Origin: Falsirhodobacter sp. alg1
Lineage (GTDB): Bacteria > Pseudomonadota > Alphaproteobacteria > Rhodobacterales > Rhodobacteraceae
DNA: 64,000 nt
Direction: 5' to 3'
Assembly: GCF_000739715.2 (NCBI RefSeq)
Contig: NZ_BBJC02000002.1
Location: forward strand, 26,731-90,730
Made by a program: the position numbers and the translations under genes. The notes under the pieces were generated by a model that did no database searches, had not been told where the DNA came from, and saw only the letters and a program-made list of their open reading frames with translations. Below, piece after piece: positions 1 to 10,210 of this stretch. Position 1 is the first letter of the stretch. Each line of letters starts with the position of its first letter.

Positions 1-177
1 TTTTTCTTCGGGAGTCGGAATACGGTCCCCGTGGTTGCGAAACTCTGCCTTCGCCAGGTTTATGACGGCGATCTGATCCATATCTATACGGCGCAGGCGG
101 TTCTCGGTTCCGATGCGGAACACGAGCGCGCCATTGTCGCGGATACGGAAATAGAGATCAGGCAGAGCGTTCGACAT
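1..177 (-). CDS. Conserved hypothetical protein, N-terminal part only
   Basis: Reads ATG at 177 leftwards and runs off the window, giving about 59 residues that begin MSNALPDLYFRIRDNGALVF. I recognise this N-terminus as a short conserved protein of unknown function found in Rhodobacteraceae; that is from memory. No catalytic motif is visible. It lies 3 bases downstream of the aspC stop on the same strand, so it is probably cotranscribed with aspC. The C-terminus is missing because of the window edge, not because of a mutation. Confidence 0.55.
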   Translation of the reverse strand, partial: MSNALPDLYFRIRDNGALVFRIGTENRLRRIDMDQIAVINLAKAEFRNHGDRIPTPEEK

Positions 178-180
178 TGT

Positions 181-1678
<1,498 letters not shown>

Positions 1679-1942
1679 ATGGATAACCAGAAAAAGCGGC
1701 TTTCGATGCGGTCCTGGCGTCGTGGCATGAAGGAGATGGATCTGATCCTCGGGCCATGGTCCGACACGCATCTCCCGGATCTGGGCTCTGAAGATACCGC
1801 GCTGTATGAAGTGCTGCTGGAAGAGAACGATCAGGAACTGTTCGCCTGGATGCTGGGGCAGCGTCCCATTCCAGAAGGTCCGCTGCATGATCTGACGGCG
1901 CGGATTGCGGAATATGCCCGTATCCGTTTTGCAAAAGTTTGA
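1679..1942 (+). CDS. sdhE: FAD assembly factor SdhE (succinate dehydrogenase flavinylation)
   Basis: An 87-residue soluble protein of the SdhE/SDHAF2 family, which helps attach FAD covalently to the flavoprotein subunit of succinate dehydrogenase. The family signature RGxxE is seen as RGMKE at residues 15-19, followed by the usual helical segment ending in the LFAWMLG motif near residue 58. Its length is typical of the family. The start ATG has AAGGAAATTTCATA upstream, a good ribosome-binding site. No sdhCDAB genes are in the window, so it acts in trans on an operon elsewhere. Confidence 0.9.
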   Translation: MDNQKKRLSMRSWRRGMKEMDLILGPWSDTHLPDLGSEDTALYEVLLEENDQELFAWMLGQRPIPEGPLHDLTARIAEYARIRFAKV

Positions 1943-2004
1943 TAGTTTACGTTTTGTTTCACTTTTGAGTGGATTTTGCTCTGAAAGCATATGGAGCAGG
2001 GTTC

Positions 2005-2496
2005 ATGGACGACGGTTTTGCGCGAATGGCGCCTCAGGTCACGCCGAATGCGTATCTTGAGGCGCTTGGACTGATCGAGCGGATGCACCGGCTGCTGCTG
2101 GATGTCGTGAAGGATGAGTTCGAGCGTATCTCGTTGATGGAAATCAACGCCGTTCAGGCGCTGCTGCTGTTCAACGTCGGCACACATGAGGTGACCGCCG
2201 GGGAACTTAAATCCCGCGGTTTCTACCAAGGCTCCAATGTCAGCTATAACCTGCGGAAGCTGGTGGACCTCGGGTATATGCATCACGAGCGTTCACCGCT
2301 GGACCGTCGCTCTGTTCGGGTTCGCCTGACACAGAAAGGGATCACGGCGCGGGGTGTTCTGAGCGCATTGTTCGAACGCCATGCCCTGCATCTGAATGGC
2401 GAGCAGATCCTGGCGACTTCGGCAGTCGAGGCGATGAATGCTTCGTTGCGCCGGCTGGAGCGGTACTGGACCGAACAGATCCGATACATCTACTAA
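2005..2496 (+). CDS. ldtR: MarR-family regulator, LdtR-like
   Basis: A 163-residue winged-helix protein. The segment around residues 25-110 (MEINAVQALLLFNVG, then GSNVSYNLRKLVDLGY and a DRRSVRVRLT wing) closely matches LdtR of Rhizobiales, known there as an activator of an L,D-transpeptidase gene and a stress regulator. The C-terminal LERYWTEQIRY also matches. The frame could begin at GTG 1969, but ATG 2005 has GGAGCAGG correctly spaced before it, so I use that. The 3' end overlaps the convergent kpsC stop by 4 bases. The target genes here are unknown; the link to cell-wall genes is by family only. Confidence 0.82.
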   Translation: MDDGFARMAPQVTPNAYLEALGLIERMHRLLLDVVKDEFERISLMEINAVQALLLFNVGTHEVTAGELKSRGFYQGSNVSYNLRKLVDLGYMHHERSPLDRRSVRVRLTQKGITARGVLSALFERHALHLNGEQILATSAVEAMNASLRRLERYWTEQIRYIY

Positions 2497-4478
2497 CGTC
2501 GCCAGATACCTGCATAGGAAGCCATTGCCCCCTGCAACTTGGCCAGCAGACGGTTCGCATGGCCGGGATGGGGAAGCGCACCCTTTGCCAGCCGTTCGGC
2601 AACCACCTCTGCAGGGCATGCCTGCCGGGAAACCGGATCATAATAACGGGGATAGGTGATCAGCGCGGCATGTGCCACCTGCCACAGCGGTCGCGGTAGG
2701 CGGCGTGAGGGTGTGGGGGCAAGATCGGTCGTGAACCCCCAGCCTGCATAAAACGGTGTTCCGGCGCAGGTGACGGGCTTATTGCGGATCAGGGCCTCAA
2801 ACCCCAGAAGGGAGGTCATGGTCCATATCTCGTCGCAGGCTGTGATCAATGCGATCGGATCTGCATTTCGTGCAATGATATCTGCCTCGGTGGCTGGAAT
2901 GGCGCCTTGGCGCAAGCCGGCCTCCACATCGGGATGAGGTTTGAAAACAATCACCGAATTGGGGTTGGCCTGCCGCGCCGCTGCCAGCAGCCCGGCATTC
3001 GTATTGATATGCGACGCACCACAGCGGATAGAGGCATCATCCTCCACCTGCCCGACAACCAGCACCCTGTGCCCCGACGGCAGATCCAGCGACGCGCCCC
3101 CGAGATTGTATTTCGTGAGGCCCGCGGAAATGAGCTGATCCAGAAGCGCCGAGATCCGGGCCTTGGCCCCCGGTGGCGGGGGGGCGATAATCAGCCGCTC
3201 CAACGCGCTCTCGTGGCGAGGATCATAGTAGATGCCGCTATCATCCGTGACGAGGGAAAGCGGCGGGACCAGATCTGCGCCCAACCCTTTCGACCGAAGG
3301 AATCCATCCTCGACACGGCGCATGACTGGTGGCGCTATGTGTGCCTCGGGGGCTTTTCCTGCCCAGACAAGCAGGTCGCGGCCCGTCTTTCGGGCCTCAT
3401 CCTGCGCCGCAACGGGATCGTTTACAAATCGCAGCCGCTTTTCCTGACCAAAGACAGCCTGCAATCTTCCGCGTTTCCACAGGCGCATGCCGGTTGCAAT
3501 ATGGCCATGGCGATCCTCTCGGAATGCCCGTACCTGCGATTCCAGATAATCGATTGCACCTTCGAACGTTGTCAGATCATCGCGGCAGGGGTCATACCAC
3601 AGCGGCGCTTCGATCATGGATGCCGCAAATAGCTGACTGACGCTGAGCTTTGCGGTGCGCCTGGGGAATTTCTGCTCATCATCACTCAGGCCCCATCCGG
3701 CATAAAACGGCTGTCCGAAGACACGCGGCCGGTGGCCTGCCAGAATAGCCTCAAATCCCAATTGGGATGAAACGGTGTATACGTGCGCCGCAGCTTCAAG
3801 CAACTTCCACGGGGAAACCGCATCTGTCAGCAGTTCCACATCAGGCCCGAAATGCCCGCGACGGACACCGGCCCGGGTTTCGGGGTGGGTCTTGACCAGA
3901 ATGCGGCATGTTGGGTTTTCCCGTCGTGCGGCCTCTAGCATTTGCGTGAATGTCGTTGCATCAGCATTGCCGTGCCGGATGGAGGCATCGCCACGTACCT
4001 GGTCAACCACCAGAACGAACCCATGGTCCGGCACCGGAAGCTGGGGGTCGAAGTGGTTATATTTGCTGATATCCAGGTATTTCAGCCGTGCAATGCCGTC
4101 CTCTGCCCGCCGGAGCAGGTTTGCATCTGTGGCAGGGCGGCACAGTCGTGCCTCCAGATCCGACGGGCGGGTTCCGGCAAAATGCGCGCCGTTGTCCAGA
4201 AACAATCCGATTGGACCTTTGCCACCGGCGCGGGCGGGATGGATCGACCTCAGGAAGGCGTCTTCCAGCCGGAACAGGGGGGCATTGAAGTGGCGTGCGA
4301 CAGCTTCACCCCGAGCCGCATAGGGAGAGTGGCCCCAGACCACGACGCCATCGCCTGCCGAAGGGATGCCAAGCCGCAGCTGATGCCCGGCAAGGGTCAG
4401 GATACGACGAACGCGGGCCTGCCTGAGCAGACCCGCGTTATAGTAGTATAACCGGTTTGGTATTGACGTGGTGATCAA
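2493..4478 (-). CDS. kpsC: Capsule beta-Kdo glycosyltransferase KpsC
   Basis: A two-module protein of about 661 residues. Each module carries the same ordered landmarks: VEDAFLRS-like, DISKYN/GLTKYN, VVDQVRGDASIR versus VVGQVEDDASIR, KTHPET versus KPHPDV, and GQPFYAGWG versus GTPFYAGWG. KpsC proteins build the poly-Kdo linker on the lipid anchor of group 2 capsules with two retaining Kdo-transferase domains. The upstream export gene ends at 4475. I therefore choose TTG at 4478, which overlaps that stop as TTGA. A longer start at 4547 would add 23 Cys/His-rich residues that are only an out-of-frame reading of the neighbour. The start is the main uncertainty. Confidence 0.87.
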   Translation of the reverse strand: MITTSIPNRLYYYNAGLLRQARVRRILTLAGHQLRLGIPSAGDGVVVWGHSPYAARGEAVARHFNAPLFRLEDAFLRSIHPARAGGKGPIGLFLDNGAHFAGTRPSDLEARLCRPATDANLLRRAEDGIARLKYLDISKYNHFDPQLPVPDHGFVLVVDQVRGDASIRHGNADATTFTQMLEAARRENPTCRILVKTHPETRAGVRRGHFGPDVELLTDAVSPWKLLEAAAHVYTVSSQLGFEAILAGHRPRVFGQPFYAGWGLSDDEQKFPRRTAKLSVSQLFAASMIEAPLWYDPCRDDLTTFEGAIDYLESQVRAFREDRHGHIATGMRLWKRGRLQAVFGQEKRLRFVNDPVAAQDEARKTGRDLLVWAGKAPEAHIAPPVMRRVEDGFLRSKGLGADLVPPLSLVTDDSGIYYDPRHESALERLIIAPPPPGAKARISALLDQLISAGLTKYNLGGASLDLPSGHRVLVVGQVEDDASIRCGASHINTNAGLLAAARQANPNSVIVFKPHPDVEAGLRQGAIPATEADIIARNADPIALITACDEIWTMTSLLGFEALIRNKPVTCAGTPFYAGWGFTTDLAPTPSRRLPRPLWQVAHAALITYPRYYDPVSRQACPAEVVAERLAKGALPHPGHANRLLAKLQGAMASYAGIWRR

Positions 4479-5605
4479 TTGCCCAGGTCGGTTATGTCGT
4501 TGGCAGCACCGGCAGTGCCCGTGATGGCTGCAATCGACTTGCTCCATTGTGTGAATGGCGCTTCGGTTACATAGATCGTGTCGCCGTCGCGGATCTGGAA
4601 ATCCCGCGCTTCGAACATGCCCGAAGGTTCGGTCAGGTCCAGAACATAGGCCACACGTTGGGGGCCGGCAAAGTCCGTGCGACCGGTCAGGCTGCGTACC
4701 GTGGATTCATCCTCATCACGGAACACGAATACGCCCTTGGGGTCGGCAAGGTTGGTTTGAAGGCCACCGACCTGCGCAATCGCCTCCAGTGCGGAAAGCT
4801 GTGGCTTCTCGAAATGAACAACCGACTGACCTGTAGCACCCAGCGACATGAATGTCCGGCGGTCACGCTCTACGGAAATCACATCGCCGTTGCGCAGGGC
4901 AATATCGAGAGAGGGGTTGTCGTAGAGATCCTGAAGCCAGACCTGTCCGCTTTGGCCGCCGCGGGTTACGCGGACCAGTGTCGCATTCGGCTCGCTTGTC
5001 ACGCCCCCGGCCAGCGACATGACGCGCAGAAGGGTGCGCGATGGCTGTGCCAGCGGATAGATCCCCGAAGCGCCGGCGCTGCCCGTTACGGATACGGTCG
5101 CCCCGTCACCCGCAACGCGCTGTACCAGCACCTGTGGATCCGGTGTCTGTGTCTGCAGGGCACGGGTGATTGCACCACGCAGGGCATCGGGTGTCTGGCC
5201 CGTTGCGCGAATACGGCCAGCGTAGGGAACGAAGATATAACCGTCCGAATCGACCTGAACCTCGCTCAACGACGAAACCCGCTGGCCGCTGTTGCCCAGA
5301 AGCGGATCGTCCCGCACGTTTTCATAGATGGTCAATGAAAGCTTATCGCCTGCAGCGATCGTATCCGCACCGATTTCGGCAGCATTGCGGAAGGATGAGC
5401 TGAACCCGTAGGAAATGTGCTGATTTACGATGCGGTTTACCTGGGGTGTGACAGTTACGATAAACGAATCGCCGCCGTTCTCCACCGATCCGGCAAAAAT
5501 CTCTTTCTTGTTTGGACCCGAGCGAGGAAGGCCACAAGCCGCCACGCTGGACACAAGGATAAGAAGGACGGCCGATCGGGCCAGCCTTGATGCACTCAAC
5601 GTCAC
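4475..5605 (-). CDS. Outer-membrane polysaccharide export lipoprotein (Wza/KpsD family)
   Basis: About 376 residues. It begins with a lipoprotein signal peptide whose lipobox VAAC lies near residue 24, then a polysaccharide export (Poly_export) domain around ISYGFSSSF to YAGRIRATGQTPDAL, followed by SLBB-type repeats (NGDVISVERD, RDGDTIYVTEAPF). It should form the outer-membrane channel for capsule polymer. The frame can be opened by TTG at 5617, but GTG at 5605 has GGAG with 6-base spacing and gives a cleaner signal peptide. It sits between kpsS and kpsC on one strand. Whether it groups with Wza or KpsD needs a tree. Confidence 0.87.
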   Translation of the reverse strand: MTLSASRLARSAVLLILVSSVAACGLPRSGPNKKEIFAGSVENGGDSFIVTVTPQVNRIVNQHISYGFSSSFRNAAEIGADTIAAGDKLSLTIYENVRDDPLLGNSGQRVSSLSEVQVDSDGYIFVPYAGRIRATGQTPDALRGAITRALQTQTPDPQVLVQRVAGDGATVSVTGSAGASGIYPLAQPSRTLLRVMSLAGGVTSEPNATLVRVTRGGQSGQVWLQDLYDNPSLDIALRNGDVISVERDRRTFMSLGATGQSVVHFEKPQLSALEAIAQVGGLQTNLADPKGVFVFRDEDESTVRSLTGRTDFAGPQRVAYVLDLTEPSGMFEARDFQIRDGDTIYVTEAPFTQWSKSIAAITGTAGAANDITDLGN

Positions 5606-5677
5606 TATCCGCTCCAATGTCCCATTTTTCTTTTAATATCGCAGATGCGTTTGCAAAACGCGACAATAAAAAATCTG

Positions 5678-6973
5678 TCAGCGCACAACACGCAGCGGCT
5701 GGCGGGGGGCCGAAAGACCGGCGGGCAGGGCATCGTAGGGATCTTCCGGGGCAAGCATCATATCAACCACCTGCCGCAACAGGGCATGCCGCCCCTGTTT
5801 GGAATAAAATCCGCCCGGGATCTGCGAGGTTTCCAGCAGGTAATGCCGGTAATCGCGGTAGGCGCGGCCATCCGGGCGCTGGGGCTGTGCAAAGAATTCG
5901 TGCAGTTCCTGATTGGCGATCAGTTCGGGCTTGCCATAGACCGCCTGCCCAAGCGCCGCGAGTGGCAGCCCGCGCCACAGGACCTGCTGCCCGGCGGTGG
6001 AATTGACCGTAACCGCGCTACGGGCATCGTTCATCAGCGCTGCCAGCTTGCCGCCGCGAACGAAATGTACCCGATTTCGGATGTTGTAGTGCTTTGCCAA
6101 GCGTATCACGTCTTCGGCAACCGGGGTACGGCCATCTTCCAGCGGGTGTGCCTTGAACACGAGGTGGTGGTGTTGAGGCGCACCTTCGGCAAAGGCCGAA
6201 CACACCACATCCAGAAATTCGGACATCGTGGAGAAGGGTGAATGCATCTGGAAGCTGGAATCATGTTCCAGCTGCAACAGCACCAGATGATAGGGGAAGC
6301 CGCCCTGCATGATGCGCCGCGTTGCAAGGCGGCGTTCTATGTGGTGGGCGGGCATCCGTATCAGCCGCTGCATGTACAGGCGGAATTCGTCGCGTACGGT
6401 CAGGTGGCGATGGGGGCGGAAGTTCCTGTATTTCTTTCCCGCCCAGACATGCCAGTGATAGGCGGCCCCCCAGAACACATGCTGTTTCATATCCCCCCAA
6501 TGTGCGGGGGCATCCGGCAGATCCATGTCCGAATGCACAAGTGCCTCGCGCATATCCTCGATGGTCATGTTCATCAGGCGGGAGTGTCCATTCGAGCCGC
6601 CCCGTTCATAGGTCACCCAATGGGGCCGGAGGTATCCCTCTTCGAATACGTGGATAGTCAGACCCAGAGCGCGGGCGTTCGATACGGCCTGTGCATGTAT
6701 GGGCCGAGTGTCGCCATAAAGCACGATATCGGTCACGGATTTCTCACGGACAATCTCGTGGAACCGGTCATCCCACTTTTCTATGGGGTCATAGAAGGGA
6801 AGCAATGTCTCGGCGGGCCAGAACGCTTCATCCCCATGGTTGAAGGAAACGCGCCATACGCGTGCCCCGGAGCTTTCAAGGCCTGCGCCCAACGTGCGGA
6901 ACCACGGCCCATGCGGCCCCTGAAGAAACAGGAACGTGCGTGGTTGGTCCCGTTGAATGTCGGCGTCAGGCAT
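5678..6973 (-). CDS. kpsS: Capsule beta-Kdo glycosyltransferase KpsS
   Basis: A 431-residue capsule polysaccharide biosynthesis/export protein of the KpsS family, which adds the first Kdo residue to the lipid acceptor. Visible family features are FLFLQGPHGPWFRTLGAGL at the N-terminus, HVFEEGYLRPHWVTYE near residue 105, the LVFKAHPLEDGR segment near 290, and VNSTAGQQVLWRGLPLAALG near 345. The frame extends upstream, but ATG at 6973 has GGAG six bases before it and starts at the conserved region. It is the first gene of kpsS - export lipoprotein - kpsC. ABC transporter genes kpsM, kpsT and kpsE are absent from the window. Confidence 0.88.
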   Translation of the reverse strand: MPDADIQRDQPRTFLFLQGPHGPWFRTLGAGLESSGARVWRVSFNHGDEAFWPAETLLPFYDPIEKWDDRFHEIVREKSVTDIVLYGDTRPIHAQAVSNARALGLTIHVFEEGYLRPHWVTYERGGSNGHSRLMNMTIEDMREALVHSDMDLPDAPAHWGDMKQHVFWGAAYHWHVWAGKKYRNFRPHRHLTVRDEFRLYMQRLIRMPAHHIERRLATRRIMQGGFPYHLVLLQLEHDSSFQMHSPFSTMSEFLDVVCSAFAEGAPQHHHLVFKAHPLEDGRTPVAEDVIRLAKHYNIRNRVHFVRGGKLAALMNDARSAVTVNSTAGQQVLWRGLPLAALGQAVYGKPELIANQELHEFFAQPQRPDGRAYRDYRHYLLETSQIPGGFYSKQGRHALLRQVVDMMLAPEDPYDALPAGLSAPRQPLRVVR

Positions 6974-7063
6974 ATTTACTCCATAATATTGTGGCGAGCA
7001 CGGGCCTTGCCTTGTCTCGATACCGCTCCGAGGGTAATCCAAACGAAAGATGAGGTGCCAGAC

Positions 7064-7651
7064 ATGTTTACAGGAATTGTGAGTGATATCGGTCGTGTTG
7101 CCATGCTGGAGCAGCGTGGGGATCTGCGGGCGCGCATTTCCACGGCCTATGATACGGCCAAAATAGATATGGGCGCATCAATCGCCTGTGATGGTGTGTG
7201 CCTGACCGTAGTGGCGCTGGGCGATGACTGGTTCGAGGTGGATATCTCTGCCGAGACGGTAGGGGTGACCAATGTTCGTAGCTGGACCAAGGGCCACAGA
7301 TTGAACCTGGAGCGGGCGCTTCGGGTGGGCGATGAACTGGGGGGGCATATCGTGTCGGGTCACGTGGATGGTCTGGCCGAGGTGGTAAAGACAGTACCGG
7401 ACGGAGACAGCCTGCGCGTGACCTTCCGTGCCCCCGATGCGTTGGCGCGGTTTATCGCACCCAAGGGCTCGTTGGCGCTGAATGGCACCTCATTGACCGT
7501 GAACGAGGTAGACGGTGCGACCTTTGGCATCAACTTCATACCGCACACACAGGTGGCTACCAATTGGGGTGATGTTGCCGTGGGGCAGATAGTCAACCTC
7601 GAGGTAGATACGATGGCCCGCTACGTGGCCCGTTTGCGTCAATGGGATTGA
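7064..7651 (+). CDS. ribE: Riboflavin synthase, alpha subunit
   Basis: A 195-residue protein that dismutates two 6,7-dimethyl-8-ribityllumazines into riboflavin. It shows two related lumazine-binding barrels. The first begins MFTGIVSDIGRV and contains IACDGVCLTV. The second contains GGHIVSGHVDGLAEV and LALNGTSLTVNEVDG. The C-terminal VDTMARYVARL is typical. A longer open frame extends upstream, but the family invariably starts MFTGIV, with GAGGTG upstream. First gene of the riboflavin operon, divergent from kpsS across about 90 bases. Confidence 0.95.
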   Translation: MFTGIVSDIGRVAMLEQRGDLRARISTAYDTAKIDMGASIACDGVCLTVVALGDDWFEVDISAETVGVTNVRSWTKGHRLNLERALRVGDELGGHIVSGHVDGLAEVVKTVPDGDSLRVTFRAPDALARFIAPKGSLALNGTSLTVNEVDGATFGINFIPHTQVATNWGDVAVGQIVNLEVDTMARYVARLRQWD

Positions 7652-7745
7652 TCCGGCCGTCATACGCAACGCGGAACATTCCGAATGGGGTATGGTCATT
7701 GAACCCTCTGCGTTATAAGGCCAACACAGCGCGCAGGGGGATCCG

Positions 7746-8846
7746 ATGAGCGGCACAAACGAATTTCACAGTGCAATCTCGACAGTGGAAGAGATCATTG
7801 ACGACGCCCGTAACGGGCGGATGTTCATTCTTGTTGATCATGAGGATCGCGAGAATGAAGGTGATCTCATCATTCCTGCCCAGATGTGCACACCGGCGGC
7901 AATCAACTTCATGGCGACGCATGCGCGTGGCCTGATCTGTTTGGCGTTGACGGCAGAGCGTATCGAGGCGCTGGGCCTTCCGTTGATGACGCCGAAAAAC
8001 GGCAGCCGTCACGAAACGGCCTTCACCTTGTCGATCGAGGCACGCGACGGTGTGACCACGGGGATTTCGGCACATGATCGGGCGCGGACAGTTGCAGTGG
8101 CAACCGATCCGTCGAAGGGACCTGCCGACATCAACTCGCCCGGGCATGTGTTCCCGCTTCGTGCGCGTGACGGGGGTGTGCTGATCCGGGCCGGCCATAC
8201 CGAGGCGGCTGTCGATGTCGCGCGTCTGGCGGGGCTCAATCCTTCGGGCGTGATCTGCGAGATCATGAACGAAGACGGAAGTATGTCCCGTTTGCCCGAC
8301 CTGGTTTCATTCGCGCAGAAACACGGGCTTAAGATCGGCACGATCGCAGACCTGATCGCCTACCGGCGTCGTTATGATAACTTGGTAAGCGAGCGTGAGG
8401 TCCGTCACGTCCATTCCGTCTATGGCGGTGATTGGATGATGCGGATTTATACCGACGAACCAACCGGAACGGAGCATATTGTTCTGTCCAAGGGTGATAT
8501 CACAACGCCCGAGCCTGTTCTGACGCGGATGCACGTCCTGAATCCGCTGGAAGACATGATCGGGCTATCGGCCGACCGGCTGGACGAGGTTCCCAGCGCC
8601 ATGCGCGCTGTGGCAGAAGAGGGGCGGGGCGTTGTCGTGCTTTTGCGCGACGTCAGCCGCACTCTGGCCCCGGCAGGGGAGGCTTCGCCCCACACACTAC
8701 GGAATTACGGCATCGGCGCGCAGATCCTTGCGGCGCTGGGCCTGAGCGAACTGACACTTCTGAGCAATTCCGTTGCTCCGAAAGTGGTGGGATTGGAAGC
8801 GTATGGCCTGACCATCGCTGGCACCCGCACGATCAGAAAGGACTGA
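7746..8846 (+). CDS. ribB: 3,4-dihydroxy-2-butanone 4-phosphate synthase with degenerate GTP cyclohydrolase II-like domain
   Basis: 366 residues. Residues 1 to about 205 are a complete DHBP synthase: [19 protein letters not shown] with the acidic metal ligands, [30 protein letters not shown]. Residues from about 206 resemble GTP cyclohydrolase II. However, the zinc motif (C-x2-GD...C-x-C) that should lie after EPVLTRMHV is replaced by [10 protein letters not shown] without cysteines. The second half should therefore not open GTP. This is the 'RibBX' type of hybrid described in Proteobacteria. A real RibA must be encoded elsewhere. About 94 bases separate it from ribE, with no FMN-riboswitch-like fold visible. 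Confidence 0.92.
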   Translation: MSGTNEFHSAISTVEEIIDDARNGRMFILVDHEDRENEGDLIIPAQMCTPAAINFMATHARGLICLALTAERIEALGLPLMTPKNGSRHETAFTLSIEARDGVTTGISAHDRARTVAVATDPSKGPADINSPGHVFPLRARDGGVLIRAGHTEAAVDVARLAGLNPSGVICEIMNEDGSMSRLPDLVSFAQKHGLKIGTIADLIAYRRRYDNLVSEREVRHVHSVYGGDWMMRIYTDEPTGTEHIVLSKGDITTPEPVLTRMHVLNPLEDMIGLSADRLDEVPSAMRAVAEEGRGVVVLLRDVSRTLAPAGEASPHTLRNYGIGAQILAALGLSELTLLSNSVAPKVVGLEAYGLTIAGTRTIRKD

Positions 8847-8847
8847 C

Positions 8848-9387
8848 ATGGCTGCCTCGGAACAGCACCATACCCTCGATTTGCCCAGCTTCGACAAGCC
8901 GGTGAAAATCGCGATTGTGGTTGCACCTTATTATAAAGATATCACGGACAATCTGGTTGCGGGTGCCACGGCTGTTGCCGAGAGCGCCGGCGCCTCCGTC
9001 GAGGTCATCGAGATGCCCGGCGCGCTGGAAGTGCCCACGGCAATCGCCATCTGCGAACGGCAATCGAACTTTGACGGATATGTCGCCCTTGGGTGTGTCA
9101 TCCGTGGGGAAACGACCCATTACGAAACTGTCTGCAACGATTCCAGCCGTGCGATCGCGCTGCTGGGTCTGCAGGGGGCCTGCATCGGCAATGGGATCCT
9201 GACGGTGGAAAACCGTGAGCAGGCTGTGGCACGGGCGGAAGTGGCCGGACAGAACAAGGGTGGCGGCGCGGCCGCCGCAGCCTTGCATCTGATTGCCCTT
9301 CATCGTCGCTTTGCCGCGCCGCGCCGCAACATGGGGTTCCGCGCCGATGAGCTGCACCTTGCCCAGGGTGAAGGAACGCTCGCATGA
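8848..9387 (+). CDS. ribH: 6,7-dimethyl-8-ribityllumazine synthase
   Basis: A 179-residue lumazine synthase that condenses the pyrimidine intermediate with the RibB product. Family landmarks are IVVAPYYKDITDNL near residue 25, EMPGALEVPTAI, YVALGCVIRGETTHYE with the catalytic histidine, and IGNGILTVEN. The C-terminus is somewhat longer than in shorter homologues, with an extra tail rich in arginine. The ATG follows the ribB stop by one base, and its own stop overlaps nusB as ATGA, so translation is probably coupled. Confidence 0.95.
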   Translation: MAASEQHHTLDLPSFDKPVKIAIVVAPYYKDITDNLVAGATAVAESAGASVEVIEMPGALEVPTAIAICERQSNFDGYVALGCVIRGETTHYETVCNDSSRAIALLGLQGACIGNGILTVENREQAVARAEVAGQNKGGGAAAAALHLIALHRRFAAPRRNMGFRADELHLAQGEGTLA

Positions 9388-9845
9388 CCCAGAACGAAAA
9401 ACGCCAGCGTAAATCGGCATCGCGCCTTTATGCGGTTCAGGCCTTGTTCCAGATGGAAGCCCGTGGCCAAACCATCGAGGCCGTCGCGCATGAGTTTACC
9501 GAATACCGTTTCGGCGCTGTTTATGACGATGCCGAAATGGTAGATGGCGAGCCGAAGCATTTTCTGGCCCTGCTGTCAGAAGCTGTGGAGCGTCAGGGAC
9601 GTATCGACCAGATGACGGATCGGGCCCTGGTTGCAAAATGGCCTATCGACCGGATCGATCCGGTTCTGCGGGCCTTGTTCCGCGCAGCAGGGGCCGAAAT
9701 GGTTCTGGCGCAGACGCCACCCAAGGTCGTCATTTCCGAATTCGTGGATGTGGCGAAGGCGTTTTTCCCAGATGGGAAAGAGCCGAAATTCGTTAACGCC
9801 GTGCTGGACCATATGGCCCATGAGGCTGCTCCGGATCGCTTCTAA
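9384..9845 (+). CDS. nusB: Transcription antitermination factor NusB
   Basis: A 153-residue all-helical NusB that binds boxA RNA together with ribosomal protein S10 in rRNA antitermination. Recognised from the N-terminal arginine-rich SASRLYAVQALFQMEA, the ALLSEAVERQGRIDQMT middle, and the highly conserved PPKVVISEFVDVAKAFFPDGKEPKFVNAVLD split over residues 112-145. It is the last gene of the rib operon (4-base overlap with ribH), an arrangement widespread in alphaproteobacteria. A strong terminator follows within 10 bases. Confidence 0.95.
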   Translation: MTQNEKRQRKSASRLYAVQALFQMEARGQTIEAVAHEFTEYRFGAVYDDAEMVDGEPKHFLALLSEAVERQGRIDQMTDRALVAKWPIDRIDPVLRALFRAAGAEMVLAQTPPKVVISEFVDVAKAFFPDGKEPKFVNAVLDHMAHEAAPDRF

Positions 9846-9849
9846 GAAA

Positions 9850-9876
9850 CGCACCCTCTTCGGAGGGTGTTTTTAT
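9850..9876 (+). terminator. Rho-independent terminator after nusB
   Basis: A perfect 7-bp stem CACCCTC/GAGGGTG closed by a TTCG tetraloop at 9852-9869, followed by a run of five T. Placed right after the nusB stop, it closes the riboflavin operon. Confidence 0.88.
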
Positions 9877-10210
9877 GTGACCCCGATGCAACATACTTAG
9901 CCTCGAAACCTTTTCCCTTGGATTTTTTGTTCAGCTGTTAACGTGTAGTGCTGTACACAGATCGGCGGATCTGCGCCGCTTGAATGCCGAACAAATCACA
10001 TTTTCGAGTGAAAATTGCGGGAAATTGCCCGATTTTGGGGCAAAAAGCACCCAAAAGTGATTACAAGAGGATGGTTCCCTCGGAACGCAAATTTTTTTTG
10101 CCCCTTGGCTGCTCTCGCCTTCACGGCTCATTCGTATATCTTGTGTCTTGTCAAGATTGACGGCCACCCCCGGCTCTGGGCTTGGGGACCTTGATTTGGA
10201 AGGACAGTGA
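9877..10210. other. Noncoding leader/promoter region upstream of the DUF481 gene
   Basis: About 334 AT-richer bases with no credible gene on either strand. It contains a small perfect hairpin, ATTTTC-GAGT-GAAAAT at 10000-10015. Two nearly complementary G/C blocks (TGCCC near 10027 and GGGCA near 10038) follow. I could not identify a good -35/-10 pair. The length suggests a long 5' untranslated region or regulatory region for the outer-membrane protein gene that follows. Confidence 0.5.

Noticed and set aside
4479-4547. A Cys/His-rich N-terminal extension of kpsC that looks like a small zinc finger
   Set aside because: These bases are the 3' end of the export-lipoprotein gene read in another frame. 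A start at 4478 overlapping the stop explains the layout, and KpsC proteins have no such finger.
7652-7745. An FMN riboswitch before ribB
   Set aside because: Only 94 bases lie between ribE and ribB, and the conserved stems of the RFN element are not visible.
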